From: Thermoanaerobaculales bacterium
GTDB taxonomy: Bacteria; Acidobacteriota; Thermoanaerobaculia; Thermoanaerobaculales; Sulfomarinibacteraceae
NCBI GenBank assembly: GCA_029932545.1
Contig: JAOZPW010000023.1
Coordinates: forward strand, 1 to 19,682
Direction: 5' to 3'
DNA: 19,682 nucleotides
In this document: positions 7,596 through 16,504 of the stretch, in pieces
How positions within the stretch are numbered: the stretch's first letter is position 1
Layout: each line of letters opens with the position of its first letter
Notes under the pieces: generated by a model
Databases searched by the model: none
The model's input: the letters and a program-made list of their open reading frames with translations, nothing else
What the model was told of the DNA's origin: nothing
Position numbers and translations under genes: made by a program

Positions 7596-10340
7596 GTGTC
7601 AACGGATTCGCAATTCCCCTCGCCCCTTTCGTCTCTCTCGAGCCCGGAGTACATCGACCAACTGTACGGCCGGTGGACTGCTGACCCCCAATCGGTGCCT
7701 GAGGCTTGGCGTCATTTCTTCGCCGGATTTGAGCTGGGCGCCGACCGGGTGGGCGCCGGCCCCCAAGCTGACGATGCCCAATCGCGCGTTGCGAGCCTGA
7801 TCTTCGGTTACCGAAGCCGGGGCCACATTAGCGCCGACGTTAACCCTCTCGAGGAACAACCGGATCCCGATCCCGAGCTGACCGTCGAAAATTTCGGCTT
7901 TTTGCCAGACGATCTCGAGCGGGTATTTGACACTGGCCACTTGGGCATGGCGCAGCGGGCTACCCTGTCCGAGATTGTTGAATTCTTGAGGGATACCTAC
8001 TGCGGCAGTGTCGGCGTAGAATACATCCACATCCAGGATCGAGAGATTCGCCGATGGCTTCAGGCCGAAATGGAGCCCCAGCGAAACCGCGTCGAAATCA
8101 AACAGGAAGAGAAGATTCGCCTCCTCGGCCACCTGGTCGATGCCGAACTCTTTGAGAGCTTCATCCACAGTCGGTACCAGGGCCAGAAGAGGTTCTCTCT
8201 CGAAGGGGCCGAGAGCCTGATCCCTGCAATGCACCAATTCATGGAAACCGCAGCGGCCACTGGCGCCAATGAAGTGGTCATCGGCATGGCTCACCGCGGC
8301 CGGCTCAACGTCTTGACCAACATACTCCACAAACCCTACGACATGATCTTCCACGAGTTCGAGGACAATATCCAACCGCACTCGGAGTCGGGAGGGGACG
8401 TCAAGTACCACCGGGGCTACTCATCGTTCTACACCACGACTGACGGCGCCCGACTGCACTTGAGTTTGACCGCCAACCCCTCCCACCTCGAAGCGGTCAA
8501 TCCGGTGGTCGAAGGCCGAACTCGTGCCAAACAGCGGCGGCGAGGGGATACCGCCGATCGAAGCCTGATCCTCCCGCTGTTGATCCACGGCGATGCCGCC
8601 TTCGCCGGTCAGGGACTGGTGGCCGAGACCCTCAACCTCTCCCAACTCAGGGGTTACCAGGTCGGCGGTACGATTCACATCATCATCAACAATCAGATCG
8701 GCTTCACTACCTCGCCTGGCGACGCGCGTTCGACTCTTTACCCTACCGACGTCGCAAAAATGATCGAGGCGCCGATCTTTCATGTCAATGGCGATGACCC
8801 CGAGGCCGTCTGTTACGTCGTCGACCTGGCGCTGCGTTTCCGGCAGACGTTCCATCGCGATGTCATCATCGACATGCTGTGCTACCGAAAATACGGCCAC
8901 AACGAAGGCGACGAGCCGGCGTTCACGCAGCCGGTGACGTACCAGAAAATTCGAAATCGGCCACCCGTCCGAAAATCGTACCAGCTCAAGCTGGAAGGTA
9001 GACAGGACCTGACTCTCGAAGAAAGCTCCGAGATCGAACAGAATCTGAAGAATCGGCTGTATGACGCCTTCGCCACGGTCAAAGAGACTTGCCCGGTCCC
9101 TCTGGAAAACGAACACGCCTTTGGCAGCATTTGGCAGGGTCTCAATCGTCCCTACTGTTTTGCTTGTGAACCCACCGCGGTAGACCATCAAACCCTGGTC
9201 CGAGTCGCCCAGGCGCTGACGACGGTTCCGGAGGATTTTAACCTCAACCGAAAAATCGAGCGGCGCCTGCCGGCCCAACTGGAGGTCATTCAGAACCGAG
9301 GTGAGGTCGACTGGGGTTTGGCAGAGTTATTGGCCTACGGAACACTGCTCACAGAAGGGCTGCCCGTCCGCCTTTCTGGCCAAGACAGCATCAGAGGCAC
9401 CTTCAGCCACCGCCACGCGGGATGGTTCGACACCAAAGACGGCGAAAAGTACTTCCCGCTCAACCACATCTCAGACGACCAGGCCGATTTCTGTGCCTAC
9501 AACTCGATGTTGTCCGAGGCTGCTGTTCTGGGCTTCGACTACGGCTACGCGCTGGTCGAACCCAACATGCTGGTGCTCTGGGAAGCGCAATTCGGTGATT
9601 TCGCAAACGGTGCACAGGTGATCATCGACCAGTTCATCACAGTCGCAATGGACAAGTGGGAGCGCGCCTGTGGTTTGGTCATGTTGTTGCCGCACGGCTA
9701 CGAAGGCCAAGGGCCTGAACACTCCAGCGCCTATTTGGAACGCTACCTGGCTGCATGCGCTGAAGACAACATTCAGGTCTGCAATCTGACAACCCCCGCG
9801 CAGTTCTTTCATGTCCTCAGGCGTCAACTCAAACGATCCTTTCGCAGACCATTGGTCATCATGGCGCCCAAGAGCCTGCTTCGCCACAAGTACTGCGTGT
9901 CTCCCGTAGCCGACCTGATCGATGGGCACTTTTCCGAGATTCTCGACGACCCCTCCCCTCCCACAAATCCGGAACGCCTTGTGCTGTGCTCCGGCAAGGT
10001 TTATTACGACCTCATCGAGGGCCGGGAACGCCTTGGTCGAGAAGAAAACGTGGCCGTCATCAGGGTCGAGCAGTTCTATCCCCTCAATGAAGAGCTGTTG
10101 CGAACAATCACCAAGCCCTATACCGGCGTTACAGAAATCTGTTGGGTCCAGGAAGAAACCGAGAATCGCGGGGGCTGGACCTTCATGAGACCACGAATCG
10201 AGGCCCTTTTCTCAGATCAACGGATTCGGTATATCGGGAGAGCCCCTTCGGCCTCTCCGGCCACCGGGTCTTCAAGAGTTCACCGAGAAGAGCAAGAGCA
10301 GATCGTGCGACACGCGATCAGCGACGGGAGTGAGAAATGA
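7596..10340 (+). CDS. sucA: 2-oxoglutarate dehydrogenase E1 component
   Basis: This 914-residue homodimeric thiamine-diphosphate enzyme decarboxylates 2-oxoglutarate and succinylates the lipoyl group of E2, a TCA-cycle step in the cytoplasm. Family landmarks are intact. The E1 N-terminal motif SPEYIDQLYGRW lies near residues 16-27, which is typical of OGDH and absent from pyruvate E1. AHRGRLNVL is near 232-240, TANPSHLEAV near 292-301, the ThDP/Mg loop GDAAFAGQG near 332-340 with NNQIGFT near 365-371, and APIFHVNGDDPEAV near 392-405. The transketolase-like C-terminal half ends in SASPATGSSRVHREEQEQIV. Length is normal for the family (about 930). The start is GTG, set by an AAGGAG SD. Its TGA overlaps the sucB ATG by 4 bases, so E1 and E2 are probably translationally coupled. 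Confidence 0.98.
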   Translation: MSTDSQFPSPLSSLSSPEYIDQLYGRWTADPQSVPEAWRHFFAGFELGADRVGAGPQADDAQSRVASLIFGYRSRGHISADVNPLEEQPDPDPELTVENFGFLPDDLERVFDTGHLGMAQRATLSEIVEFLRDTYCGSVGVEYIHIQDREIRRWLQAEMEPQRNRVEIKQEEKIRLLGHLVDAELFESFIHSRYQGQKRFSLEGAESLIPAMHQFMETAAATGANEVVIGMAHRGRLNVLTNILHKPYDMIFHEFEDNIQPHSESGGDVKYHRGYSSFYTTTDGARLHLSLTANPSHLEAVNPVVEGRTRAKQRRRGDTADRSLILPLLIHGDAAFAGQGLVAETLNLSQLRGYQVGGTIHIIINNQIGFTTSPGDARSTLYPTDVAKMIEAPIFHVNGDDPEAVCYVVDLALRFRQTFHRDVIIDMLCYRKYGHNEGDEPAFTQPVTYQKIRNRPPVRKSYQLKLEGRQDLTLEESSEIEQNLKNRLYDAFATVKETCPVPLENEHAFGSIWQGLNRPYCFACEPTAVDHQTLVRVAQALTTVPEDFNLNRKIERRLPAQLEVIQNRGEVDWGLAELLAYGTLLTEGLPVRLSGQDSIRGTFSHRHAGWFDTKDGEKYFPLNHISDDQADFCAYNSMLSEAAVLGFDYGYALVEPNMLVLWEAQFGDFANGAQVIIDQFITVAMDKWERACGLVMLLPHGYEGQGPEHSSAYLERYLAACAEDNIQVCNLTTPAQFFHVLRRQLKRSFRRPLVIMAPKSLLRHKYCVSPVADLIDGHFSEILDDPSPPTNPERLVLCSGKVYYDLIEGRERLGREENVAVIRVEQFYPLNEELLRTITKPYTGVTEICWVQEETENRGGWTFMRPRIEALFSDQRIRYIGRAPSASPATGSSRVHREEQEQIVRHAISDGSEK

Positions 10341-11548
10341 GCATCGTAGACATCAAAATTCCCCAGGTAGGAGAGAGCATCTCCGAGGGCGTGCTGGTCG
10401 AGTGGGTTGTCGCTGACGGCGACATCGCGCGCATCGACGAACCGCTTCTGATACTTGAGACCGACAAGATCACGATGACGGTTGCGGCCGAGGCCACGGG
10501 GCGTTTGAAGACCATCACCCTTCCCGACGAGGTCGTTCTAATTGATCAAGTTGTTGGAACGATAGATACTTCAGCAGTTACTGATGCCCCACAAGTTGCG
10601 GCTATCGTTGCCCCCGACGCCGAGACCCCGGCAGAACCGGCCGCGGCTCTCGAGGGCCTTTCCCCCGCAGTTCGACGTCTGGTCGCGGAGCACGGGCTCG
10701 ACCCATCTCTGATTGAAGGATCCGGCAAGGACGGCCGAATACTCAAAGGTGATGTTCTTGTTTTTATGGAGCGGGGGGCTGCGCCGGCGCAAGAGACCCC
10801 GGTTCCGGCTCCGGCAGCACCCAAAAAATCGCCGGTCGTACCACCCGGCGAACGGCAGACCCGCACGCCGATGTCCCGTCTGCGCCACCGACTGGCCGAG
10901 CGCCTGGTCGAAGTCCAGCAAACAACAGCAATGCTGACGACCTTCAACGAGGCCGACATGAGTCGGGTCATCGCGCTCCGCACCCAATACAAGGAAGGCT
11001 TCAAGGAAAAGCACGGCGTCGGTCTGGGTTTCATGTCCTTCTTTCTCAAGGCAACCGTCGAAGCCCTCAAGGCGGTCCCCGATGTCAATGCCTGGGTCGA
11101 TGGCGACGACATCGTGCAGAACCACTACTACGACATCGGCGTCGCCGTCAGTTCCGAAAAAGGGCTGGTAGTCCCGGTCGTACGGGATGCCGACACCCTG
11201 TCTTTTGCAGGCGTCGAAAGCGAAATCAAACGATTGGCCCAGAGCGCCCAGGATCGAACGCTGGAGTTGAGTGACCTCTCGGGCGGCGTTTTCACGATAT
11301 CCAACGGCGGAATCTTTGAGTCCTTGATGTCGACACCAATTCTCAACCCACCCCAGAGCGCCATCCTCGGTATGCACGCCATCAAGAAGAGGCCCATCGC
11401 CATCGGCGACGAGGTTGTCGTGCGTCCGATGATGTACCTGGCCGTGTCGTACGATCACAGGATCGTTGACGGCAAAGAGGCCGTCACCTTCCTCAAGCGA
11501 ATCGTCGACTGTATTGAGAACCCCGAGCGCCTGATGTTGGAGGTATGA
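10337..11548 (+). CDS. sucB: 2-oxoglutarate dehydrogenase E2, dihydrolipoyl succinyltransferase
   Basis: This 403-residue E2 core transfers succinyl from lipoamide to CoA. Domain order is standard. A single lipoyl domain (about 1-78) carries Lys44 in LETDKITM as the lipoylation site. An Ala/Pro-rich linker follows, then a peripheral subunit-binding domain (about 108-144, LSPAVRRLVAEHGLDPSLIE), a second Ala/Pro linker and the catalytic acyltransferase domain (about 175-403). The active-site motif SYDHRIVDG (371-379) has the catalytic His374 and Asp378. TTFNEADMS (201-209) is typical of succinyl- rather than acetyl-transferases. The gene overlaps sucA by 4 bases, with GGGAG 6 bases before the ATG, and lpdA starts one base after its stop. 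Confidence 0.98.
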   Translation: MSIVDIKIPQVGESISEGVLVEWVVADGDIARIDEPLLILETDKITMTVAAEATGRLKTITLPDEVVLIDQVVGTIDTSAVTDAPQVAAIVAPDAETPAEPAAALEGLSPAVRRLVAEHGLDPSLIEGSGKDGRILKGDVLVFMERGAAPAQETPVPAPAAPKKSPVVPPGERQTRTPMSRLRHRLAERLVEVQQTTAMLTTFNEADMSRVIALRTQYKEGFKEKHGVGLGFMSFFLKATVEALKAVPDVNAWVDGDDIVQNHYYDIGVAVSSEKGLVVPVVRDADTLSFAGVESEIKRLAQSAQDRTLELSDLSGGVFTISNGGIFESLMSTPILNPPQSAILGMHAIKKRPIAIGDEVVVRPMMYLAVSYDHRIVDGKEAVTFLKRIVDCIENPERLMLEV

Positions 11549-11549
11549 A

Positions 11550-12947
11550 ATGGATCGCTACGATCTCGTCGCCATCGGCGCCGGCCCCGGTGGTTATGTC
11601 TGCGCGATCCGTGCCGCTCAACTCGGGCTCAATGTTGCCCTGATTGAGAAGAACCCGACCCTCGGCGGTACGTGCCTCAACATCGGCTGCATTCCCTCGA
11701 AGGCCTTACTTGAGAGTTCCGAACTTCTGGTCTCCGCCCGAGACCATTTCTCTGTCCACGGGATCTCGGTGGGAACACCTGCGATCGACATCGAGACGAT
11801 GCAAGGCCGCAAGACCAAGATCGTCGAAGAATTGGTCGGCGGCGTCGCAATGCTGATGAAGAAGAACAAAGTGACGGTTTTGACCGGAAGAGGTGAACTC
11901 AAGGCTGCCGATCTCGTCGCCGTTCATGGTGACGACGGCACGACCGAGATCGGCGCTTCGGCCGTTGTGTTGGCGATGGGCTCCGCCGCGGTCGAGTTGC
12001 CCTTCATGCCGTTTGACGGTCAGCGCATCATCAGCTCGACCGAAGCCCTGGCCCTCACCAAGGTCCCGAAGAGCCTTCTCGTCGTTGGCGCCGGCGCCGT
12101 CGGGCTGGAGTTGGGCTCCGTCTGGGCCCGGCTCGGCGCCGAGGTCACTGTCGTCGAGTTCCTGCCTCAGATCACGCCCTTTGCCGACAAGCAGATTGCC
12201 GGCTCACTGCAACGCTCACTCGCCGCTCAAGGGCTCGATATCCGTCTCTCAACCAAAGTCACCGCGGCCAAGGTCCTCAAAACCGGCGTCAAGGTCACCG
12301 TCGAAAATGCCAAGGGCGAGAGCGGGGATCTCAAGGTCGACACCGTTCTGGTCGCCGTCGGCAGGAGGCCGGTCAGTAGCGGCACCGGACTGGAGGCCAT
12401 CGGCATTACTATCAATTCTGGCGGCAGAGTGACAATCGACGAGCAATTCCGGACCAACATCCCGAATGTCTACGCCATCGGCGATCTGGTTGAGGGGCCG
12501 ATGTTGGCTCACAAGGCCGAGGACGAAGGCGTCGCCGTCGCAGAGATCCTGGCGGGCAAGCCGGGCCACGTCAACTACGACGTCATCCCCAGCGTGGTCT
12601 ACACCGATCCTGAACTCGCAATGGTCGGACAAACCGAGGCACAACTGAAAGATGCCGGCATCGCATTTAATACCGGAAGATTCATGTTCCGGGCCAACGG
12701 GCGCGCCAAGGCCCTGGGGCAGGAAGAGGGCATGGTCAAAATCCTGGCCGACAAGACTACTGACAAAATCCTAGGGGTGCACATGGTCGGACCACGGGTC
12801 TCCGAGTTGATCGCCGAAGCCGTTGCCGTGATGGAGTTCCATGGCTCCGCGGAAGATCTTGCGCGAACCTGCCATGCCCACCCCACGCTCTCCGAAGTGG
12901 TCAAGGAGGCTGCGATGGCCGCTGCAAAGAGGGCGATTCACAGTTAG
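11550..12947 (+). CDS. lpdA: dihydrolipoamide dehydrogenase (E3)
   Basis: This 465-residue flavoprotein reoxidises the dihydrolipoyl group of E2 with NAD+. It has the FAD-binding GAGPGG (10-15), the redox-active disulfide motif GGTCLNIGCIPSKALL (39-54; Cys42 and Cys47), and an NAD-binding Rossmann motif VVGAGAVGLELG (178-189). The second FAD motif is NVYAIGDLVEG, followed by MLAHKAEDEG. The interface ends in HPTLSEVVKEA with the catalytic His444-Glu449 pair. Length and motifs are complete. It starts one base after the sucB stop, and its SD (GGAGG) lies inside the last sucB codons. Placement makes it the dedicated E3 of this complex, though it may also serve pyruvate dehydrogenase or glycine cleavage if those lack their own copy. 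Confidence 0.98.
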   Translation: MDRYDLVAIGAGPGGYVCAIRAAQLGLNVALIEKNPTLGGTCLNIGCIPSKALLESSELLVSARDHFSVHGISVGTPAIDIETMQGRKTKIVEELVGGVAMLMKKNKVTVLTGRGELKAADLVAVHGDDGTTEIGASAVVLAMGSAAVELPFMPFDGQRIISSTEALALTKVPKSLLVVGAGAVGLELGSVWARLGAEVTVVEFLPQITPFADKQIAGSLQRSLAAQGLDIRLSTKVTAAKVLKTGVKVTVENAKGESGDLKVDTVLVAVGRRPVSSGTGLEAIGITINSGGRVTIDEQFRTNIPNVYAIGDLVEGPMLAHKAEDEGVAVAEILAGKPGHVNYDVIPSVVYTDPELAMVGQTEAQLKDAGIAFNTGRFMFRANGRAKALGQEEGMVKILADKTTDKILGVHMVGPRVSELIAEAVAVMEFHGSAEDLARTCHAHPTLSEVVKEAAMAAAKRAIHS

Positions 12948-12948
12948 A

Positions 12949-12970
12949 CTCCCCGCCGAAAAAGGGGGAG
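12949..12970 (+). promoter_or_regulatory. hairpin enclosing the SD of the secreted-protein gene
   Basis: CTCCCC (12949-12954) can pair with GGGGAG (12965-12970) around a 10-base loop. The right arm is most of the GGGGGAG SD of the next gene, whose ATG is at 12977. The hairpin starts two bases after the lpdA stop codon, so a ribosome finishing lpdA would cover the left arm and could free the SD. It has no U-tract, so it is not an intrinsic terminator. Confidence 0.45.
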
Positions 12971-12976
12971 CTCTCA

Positions 12977-13810
12977 ATGCTCAAACGTATCTCAGTCGTT
13001 CTCATTCTTGTCATTCTTTCAACAGCCCCTGCATTTACTGCAGATCTGGCCTCACTGCTTCGTTCGGTTGAAGCGGTTCCGGTCTCGCCGTCCCAGGGTA
13101 CCGGCAACACCGCAACGGAGGTCTTAAAAACAACCATCCGCGGGACCACCTACATCGTCACCACCAGTCTGACCGATCCCACTTGTGATACCGGTTTTGG
13201 AGGCTATGTTGATCTGGAGAGTTTCGGAATTTTCCCTCAGAGCGGAATCGTCGGCGACGGTTTGGCGTGGAGTGCCTTTGTGGCACAGGATCCCTTCCAG
13301 CATTTCGGTGGGAGCTTTGTTGGATTGAATTTCACCGACGACGGCCTGGTGCAGTTCGCTTCGACCGATGTCTCGGTCCCTCCTCAGTCCCTGCCTGACG
13401 CGACCACGCCGAATGATCTGATCGCCGCCCTTTGGGCGGATCTTGAGATTGTCTACGATGCCGGCACCAACCGCGGGGTCTCCCTCGCAACTGCAGGATC
13501 CGATACCACCATCATTGAATTCGACGACCCGGTATTGGCGGGAACCGCAACGATCGTCGGAGACTTTGGATTCATCATTCACAGCACCATCAACAATACG
13601 ATTGGGAACCCGGAGATCATCATTGCCTTCGACAACTTGCAGACGTTACCTGCCGTGGCCACGATCGGCGCCGAGAACGCAGACGGCACGATCGCCGCAC
13701 CATTCCTCAACGCGACAGACCCGTCGGCCCTGCTCTCAGACGGCCTGATGATCTGCTTCGATTGGGACGGCGTCTTACCGGTTGAGCTGCAGTCCTTCAA
13801 TGTAGAGTAG
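12977..13810 (+). CDS. secreted protein of unknown function, C-terminal PVELQSF motif
   Basis: A 277-residue protein with a clear signal peptide: two basic residues, hydrophobic residues 6-15, then APAFTA with probable cleavage after Ala22. The mature part is acidic, rich in Thr/Gly/Asp and beta-type sequence. It contains TCDTGFGGYVDLESFGI (69-85) and PDATTPNDLIAALWADLEIV (140-159). These patterns recall the extracellular nidogen-like or beta-sandwich regions of bacterial subtilases and surface proteins, but I do not recognise a named domain. Only two Cys (70, 260) are present and could form a disulfide. It ends in LPVELQSFNVE; PVELxSF motifs in Bacteroidota usually precede a sorting domain, but here nothing follows. 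The SD GGGGGAG is 6 bases before the ATG. The gene is the last in the sucAB-lpdA unit, 29 bp after lpdA and just before a terminator. Confidence 0.85.
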   Translation: MLKRISVVLILVILSTAPAFTADLASLLRSVEAVPVSPSQGTGNTATEVLKTTIRGTTYIVTTSLTDPTCDTGFGGYVDLESFGIFPQSGIVGDGLAWSAFVAQDPFQHFGGSFVGLNFTDDGLVQFASTDVSVPPQSLPDATTPNDLIAALWADLEIVYDAGTNRGVSLATAGSDTTIIEFDDPVLAGTATIVGDFGFIIHSTINNTIGNPEIIIAFDNLQTLPAVATIGAENADGTIAAPFLNATDPSALLSDGLMICFDWDGVLPVELQSFNVE

Positions 13811-13831
13811 ATTCCTTGCATTCGAGATCAA

Positions 13832-13858
13832 GGCCCCGCCTCGGCGGGGCCTTTTTTT
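13832..13858 (+). terminator. strong rho-independent terminator after the suc operon
   Basis: GGCCCCGC (13832-13839) pairs perfectly with GCGGGGCC (13844-13851) around a CTCG loop and is followed by seven T (13852-13858). Two A before the stem extend pairing into the T run. It sits 21 bases after the stop of the secreted-protein gene and separates it from the DUF4388 gene. Confidence 0.93.
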
Positions 13859-13886
13859 GTTCCGGCTTCTCCGGGTCTGCATCTGC

Positions 13887-13892
13887 TAACAT
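13887..13892 (+). promoter_or_regulatory. putative -10 (TAACAT) directly before the DUF4388 gene
   Basis: TGCTAACAT is an extended -10-like sequence. The expected +1, seven bases after the hexamer, falls on the A of the ATG at 13899. No SD and no good -35 are seen. This suggests a leaderless transcript. Confidence 0.45.
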
Positions 13893-13898
13893 CTGCTC

Positions 13899-16442
13899 AT
13901 GATGGATGCACCCTCCCCCCCAGACCGGCCCGACGCCGGGAGGTTCGAAGAAGCACTGTCGGTATTCCAACAGTACCTTTCAGACCAGGTGGCGCCATTG
14001 GTCTTGGTGGATGAAGGCGAGGATTTGACCTCCGTGCCGTCTGAACTTCTGGCAAAAGAGATCCAGAATTGGATTTCCCGCCAATATCGCTCAGCAACTG
14101 ACCACGCTCCTGTTTCGGATTTTCTCTACCACGTTGCCCGAAAAATACAGCACCTGAAGGACCTTCAGCTACTCCCCGAGCAGTCGTTCATTCCTTTTTT
14201 GACCAGAGTGCTTGAGATTCTTGTTCAGTTGTGTCCCGAAGCCGATAGGGCCGGATTGATCACCGACCTCGAGGGGCTTCGGGAATACTCCTCGCTGCAA
14301 TCGGGACCACTTAGAATTGACCAACCTTCCGGCCGAGGAAGCACGGCTGTAGAATCAACGGTGCCTGGATCCGGCCGCCCATCTGCTGCAGTACCCAACG
14401 CTCAGGCCCAATCATCGTCGCCCACCTCGTTGACCGTGGACCAGATGAGGCGCATGGAATTGCTGCTTCGCCGCCTGGAGAGTATTCCCTCGACCGCACC
14501 GGCCTCAACACACAGCAGGTCCGTCCAGGGAGTTTCCCAATTCGTGGCTGCAGAAGCGGTCGTCTCTGCGGCTTCCTCCACAAACAACGCCGGTGAACTC
14601 CAAGAGCTCTTGAACTCCATGCGGGTTCCGGGCCTTCCAACGGCGCCCGAGGACATTCTCAAGGTACTCGCCCAACGGCTCCCGGATTGGGCTGCGCCTC
14701 AAGAGGCAAACGCAAATGTCAGTCCGAAGACCGTTGATGCGGTCCACAAAATGGTATCCCTGGCGGAGACTCCCCAGGCAACCACCCTGCGTTTCCAACA
14801 ATTGGTAAAAACCGCCGCTGATGAATTCAATCATGGAGCAATAGGGCGTGCCGTCACACTCTTGGACTTGGCACGAAACATGATTGACCGGAAAGAGATC
14901 AAGATTGGTTCTGCAGCTCTTGTTCGAGACAAGGGCCATAGCCTACTCGATGAGGATCAAGTTCGGGAATTTGTCAACGATGAGAGCACACATCCACTAT
15001 TGAAGCGTGTTCTTGGCTTTTTTGACGATTATTCCGTAGAACAACTCTTCGCTGAACTGGAGACCGGTGACGAACGGGAGTATCGGCGATTGATCCTCAA
15101 CATCTTGCAGATTCTGGGGCGCCCTGCCCGTGAGGAAGCTCTTACCAGACTTCGCGAGTCCATCAGGGACGGTGGAACCCTCCCCTGGTTCTTAGAAAGA
15201 AACCTCATCTTCCTCCTCAGAGAGATTCCAAGGGTCGAGAACGAGAATCCCGGTCCCGAGATTGACGCATTACTGTGGCTCTCACAGCCAAACTGTCACT
15301 ATGCAACTGCCCGAGAGGCCATGATGACCCTGGGGCAGATTCCAGACCTCAGGGCAGCCAATACGCTCCAAGCCAGGGTTGCCGATTTGGAACGGTCACT
15401 TCTGGGCCGGCTGGAACTTCCCTATGAACAAAAGGAGATCGTGAGCCTCCTGGATCGGGCAATCGGCGCACTGGCAACGCTCCCCCTGAAACAGGCACGG
15501 CGCGCCGCGGTACACCATGTATTGGCAAACAAACCTCAGTTCGGAGATGCGGCCGCGCGCATTGTTCCATTGGCTCAGCAGGATCTCTGTGAGGATCAAG
15601 AACTCGTCACCCAAATGGTCGAGGCCATTCGCAGCAAACTCCCCGTCGTGGTTTTTGGGAGAACCGTACCCTCCGCAAAACGGTCAGCAATGATTTCAGG
15701 GATCTTACAGGCCCTGTCGGGAACCGACCTGCCACAGGTTCGGGAATTGCTCGACGAGATCATCAAGGGTTACCCAAAGGAAACATACAGCACCTCGGCA
15801 ATAAGGATATTAAGGACTCTCGAGAGCAGGAGAACCGGGGACACCGAAAAGAGCGCAACGATTTCGGGGGACCTGCTTCTGCTCAGTCTGCCCAACCTGC
15901 TGCAGAGCATCTCCGATGCCAAAATGACGGGGACCTTAAATCTCATCGGTGATGGCGGAGGGGGCATCAGGAGAGAAATGGGCTTCATCAACGGGGATAT
16001 TGTAACTGCACAAGCCGGCCACATCCCCGGGTTGCAGGCAGGATATGATCTGCTTCAGAAGAATGACGCCAACAGTTTTGTCTTTGTCAGTCGGAATACC
16101 CCTGAACAACCGCCAGGCGATGGTGAACTCCACCCTGTCCTGCCGTTCCTGCTGGAGGCCATGCGCCGTGTCGACGAATTTCAACAGGCGGAGGCGCTGG
16201 TTCCCGCTGAGGCGCGATTCTCGGAAACAAAAATTCGACCCACCCAGGTAGCCGACGAACAAGACACCACCTTCCTCCGAAATCTCTGGGAAAAGGCGAG
16301 TTCCGGAATATCACCAGCCCAATGCGAAACCCAGTTTCCAGTCGATTCCTACCGAATTCGACGCTGTTACGAACACTGGCTCCAAGAGGGTTCTTTGACT
16401 CCTTTCTCTGAAGTCAAGAAGACCACCAACTCAGAGAATTGA
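13899..16442 (+). CDS. large DUF4388 (PATAN) domain protein
   Basis: An 847-residue cytoplasmic protein without signal peptide or membrane segments. The N-terminal part (about 1-135) is helical. Residues about 136-230 are Ser/Ala/Pro-rich and look like a flexible linker. Residues about 245-645 are Leu-rich helices that could be HEAT/TPR-like solenoid repeats. A DUF4388/PATAN domain spans about 653-765 (ISGDLLLLSLPNLLQSISDA, TGTLNLIG, MGFINGDIVTAQAG). A short helical, winged-helix-like tail (about 788-835) follows. DUF4388 proteins are common in Acidobacteriota, Myxococcota and relatives, often with response-regulator or GTPase partners, but no receiver domain is visible here, and the mechanism is unknown. 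The gene follows the terminator, has no SD, and its -10-like hexamer suggests a leaderless start. The next gene is a Ycf46-like ATPase 76 bp on. Confidence 0.88.
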   Translation: MMDAPSPPDRPDAGRFEEALSVFQQYLSDQVAPLVLVDEGEDLTSVPSELLAKEIQNWISRQYRSATDHAPVSDFLYHVARKIQHLKDLQLLPEQSFIPFLTRVLEILVQLCPEADRAGLITDLEGLREYSSLQSGPLRIDQPSGRGSTAVESTVPGSGRPSAAVPNAQAQSSSPTSLTVDQMRRMELLLRRLESIPSTAPASTHSRSVQGVSQFVAAEAVVSAASSTNNAGELQELLNSMRVPGLPTAPEDILKVLAQRLPDWAAPQEANANVSPKTVDAVHKMVSLAETPQATTLRFQQLVKTAADEFNHGAIGRAVTLLDLARNMIDRKEIKIGSAALVRDKGHSLLDEDQVREFVNDESTHPLLKRVLGFFDDYSVEQLFAELETGDEREYRRLILNILQILGRPAREEALTRLRESIRDGGTLPWFLERNLIFLLREIPRVENENPGPEIDALLWLSQPNCHYATAREAMMTLGQIPDLRAANTLQARVADLERSLLGRLELPYEQKEIVSLLDRAIGALATLPLKQARRAAVHHVLANKPQFGDAAARIVPLAQQDLCEDQELVTQMVEAIRSKLPVVVFGRTVPSAKRSAMISGILQALSGTDLPQVRELLDEIIKGYPKETYSTSAIRILRTLESRRTGDTEKSATISGDLLLLSLPNLLQSISDAKMTGTLNLIGDGGGGIRREMGFINGDIVTAQAGHIPGLQAGYDLLQKNDANSFVFVSRNTPEQPPGDGELHPVLPFLLEAMRRVDEFQQAEALVPAEARFSETKIRPTQVADEQDTTFLRNLWEKASSGISPAQCETQFPVDSYRIRRCYEHWLQEGSLTPFSEVKKTTNSEN

Positions 16443-16500
16443 ACCCACCCCCCAACCTCTCCCCTTCCCTGCCTCCCAGTTTCCTCGCTTCCCGCTCTCC
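16443..16500. other. pyrimidine-rich intergenic tract
   Basis: The gap between the DUF4388 and AAA+ genes is strongly C/T-rich on the plus strand; only about ten purines are seen in the first 59 bases. No hairpin terminator is visible. It may simply be low-complexity spacer. Confidence 0.5.
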
Positions 16501-16504
16501 ACGG

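Noticed and set aside
7448..7654. Minus-strand ORF crossing the microrepeat and the start of sucA
   Set aside because: Its content comes from the repeat units and antisense sucA sequence; such repeat-derived ORFs are usually spurious.
8421..9278. 285-codon minus-strand frame inside sucA
   Set aside because: sucA motifs run through the whole region on the plus strand; the antisense frame has no recognisable domain.
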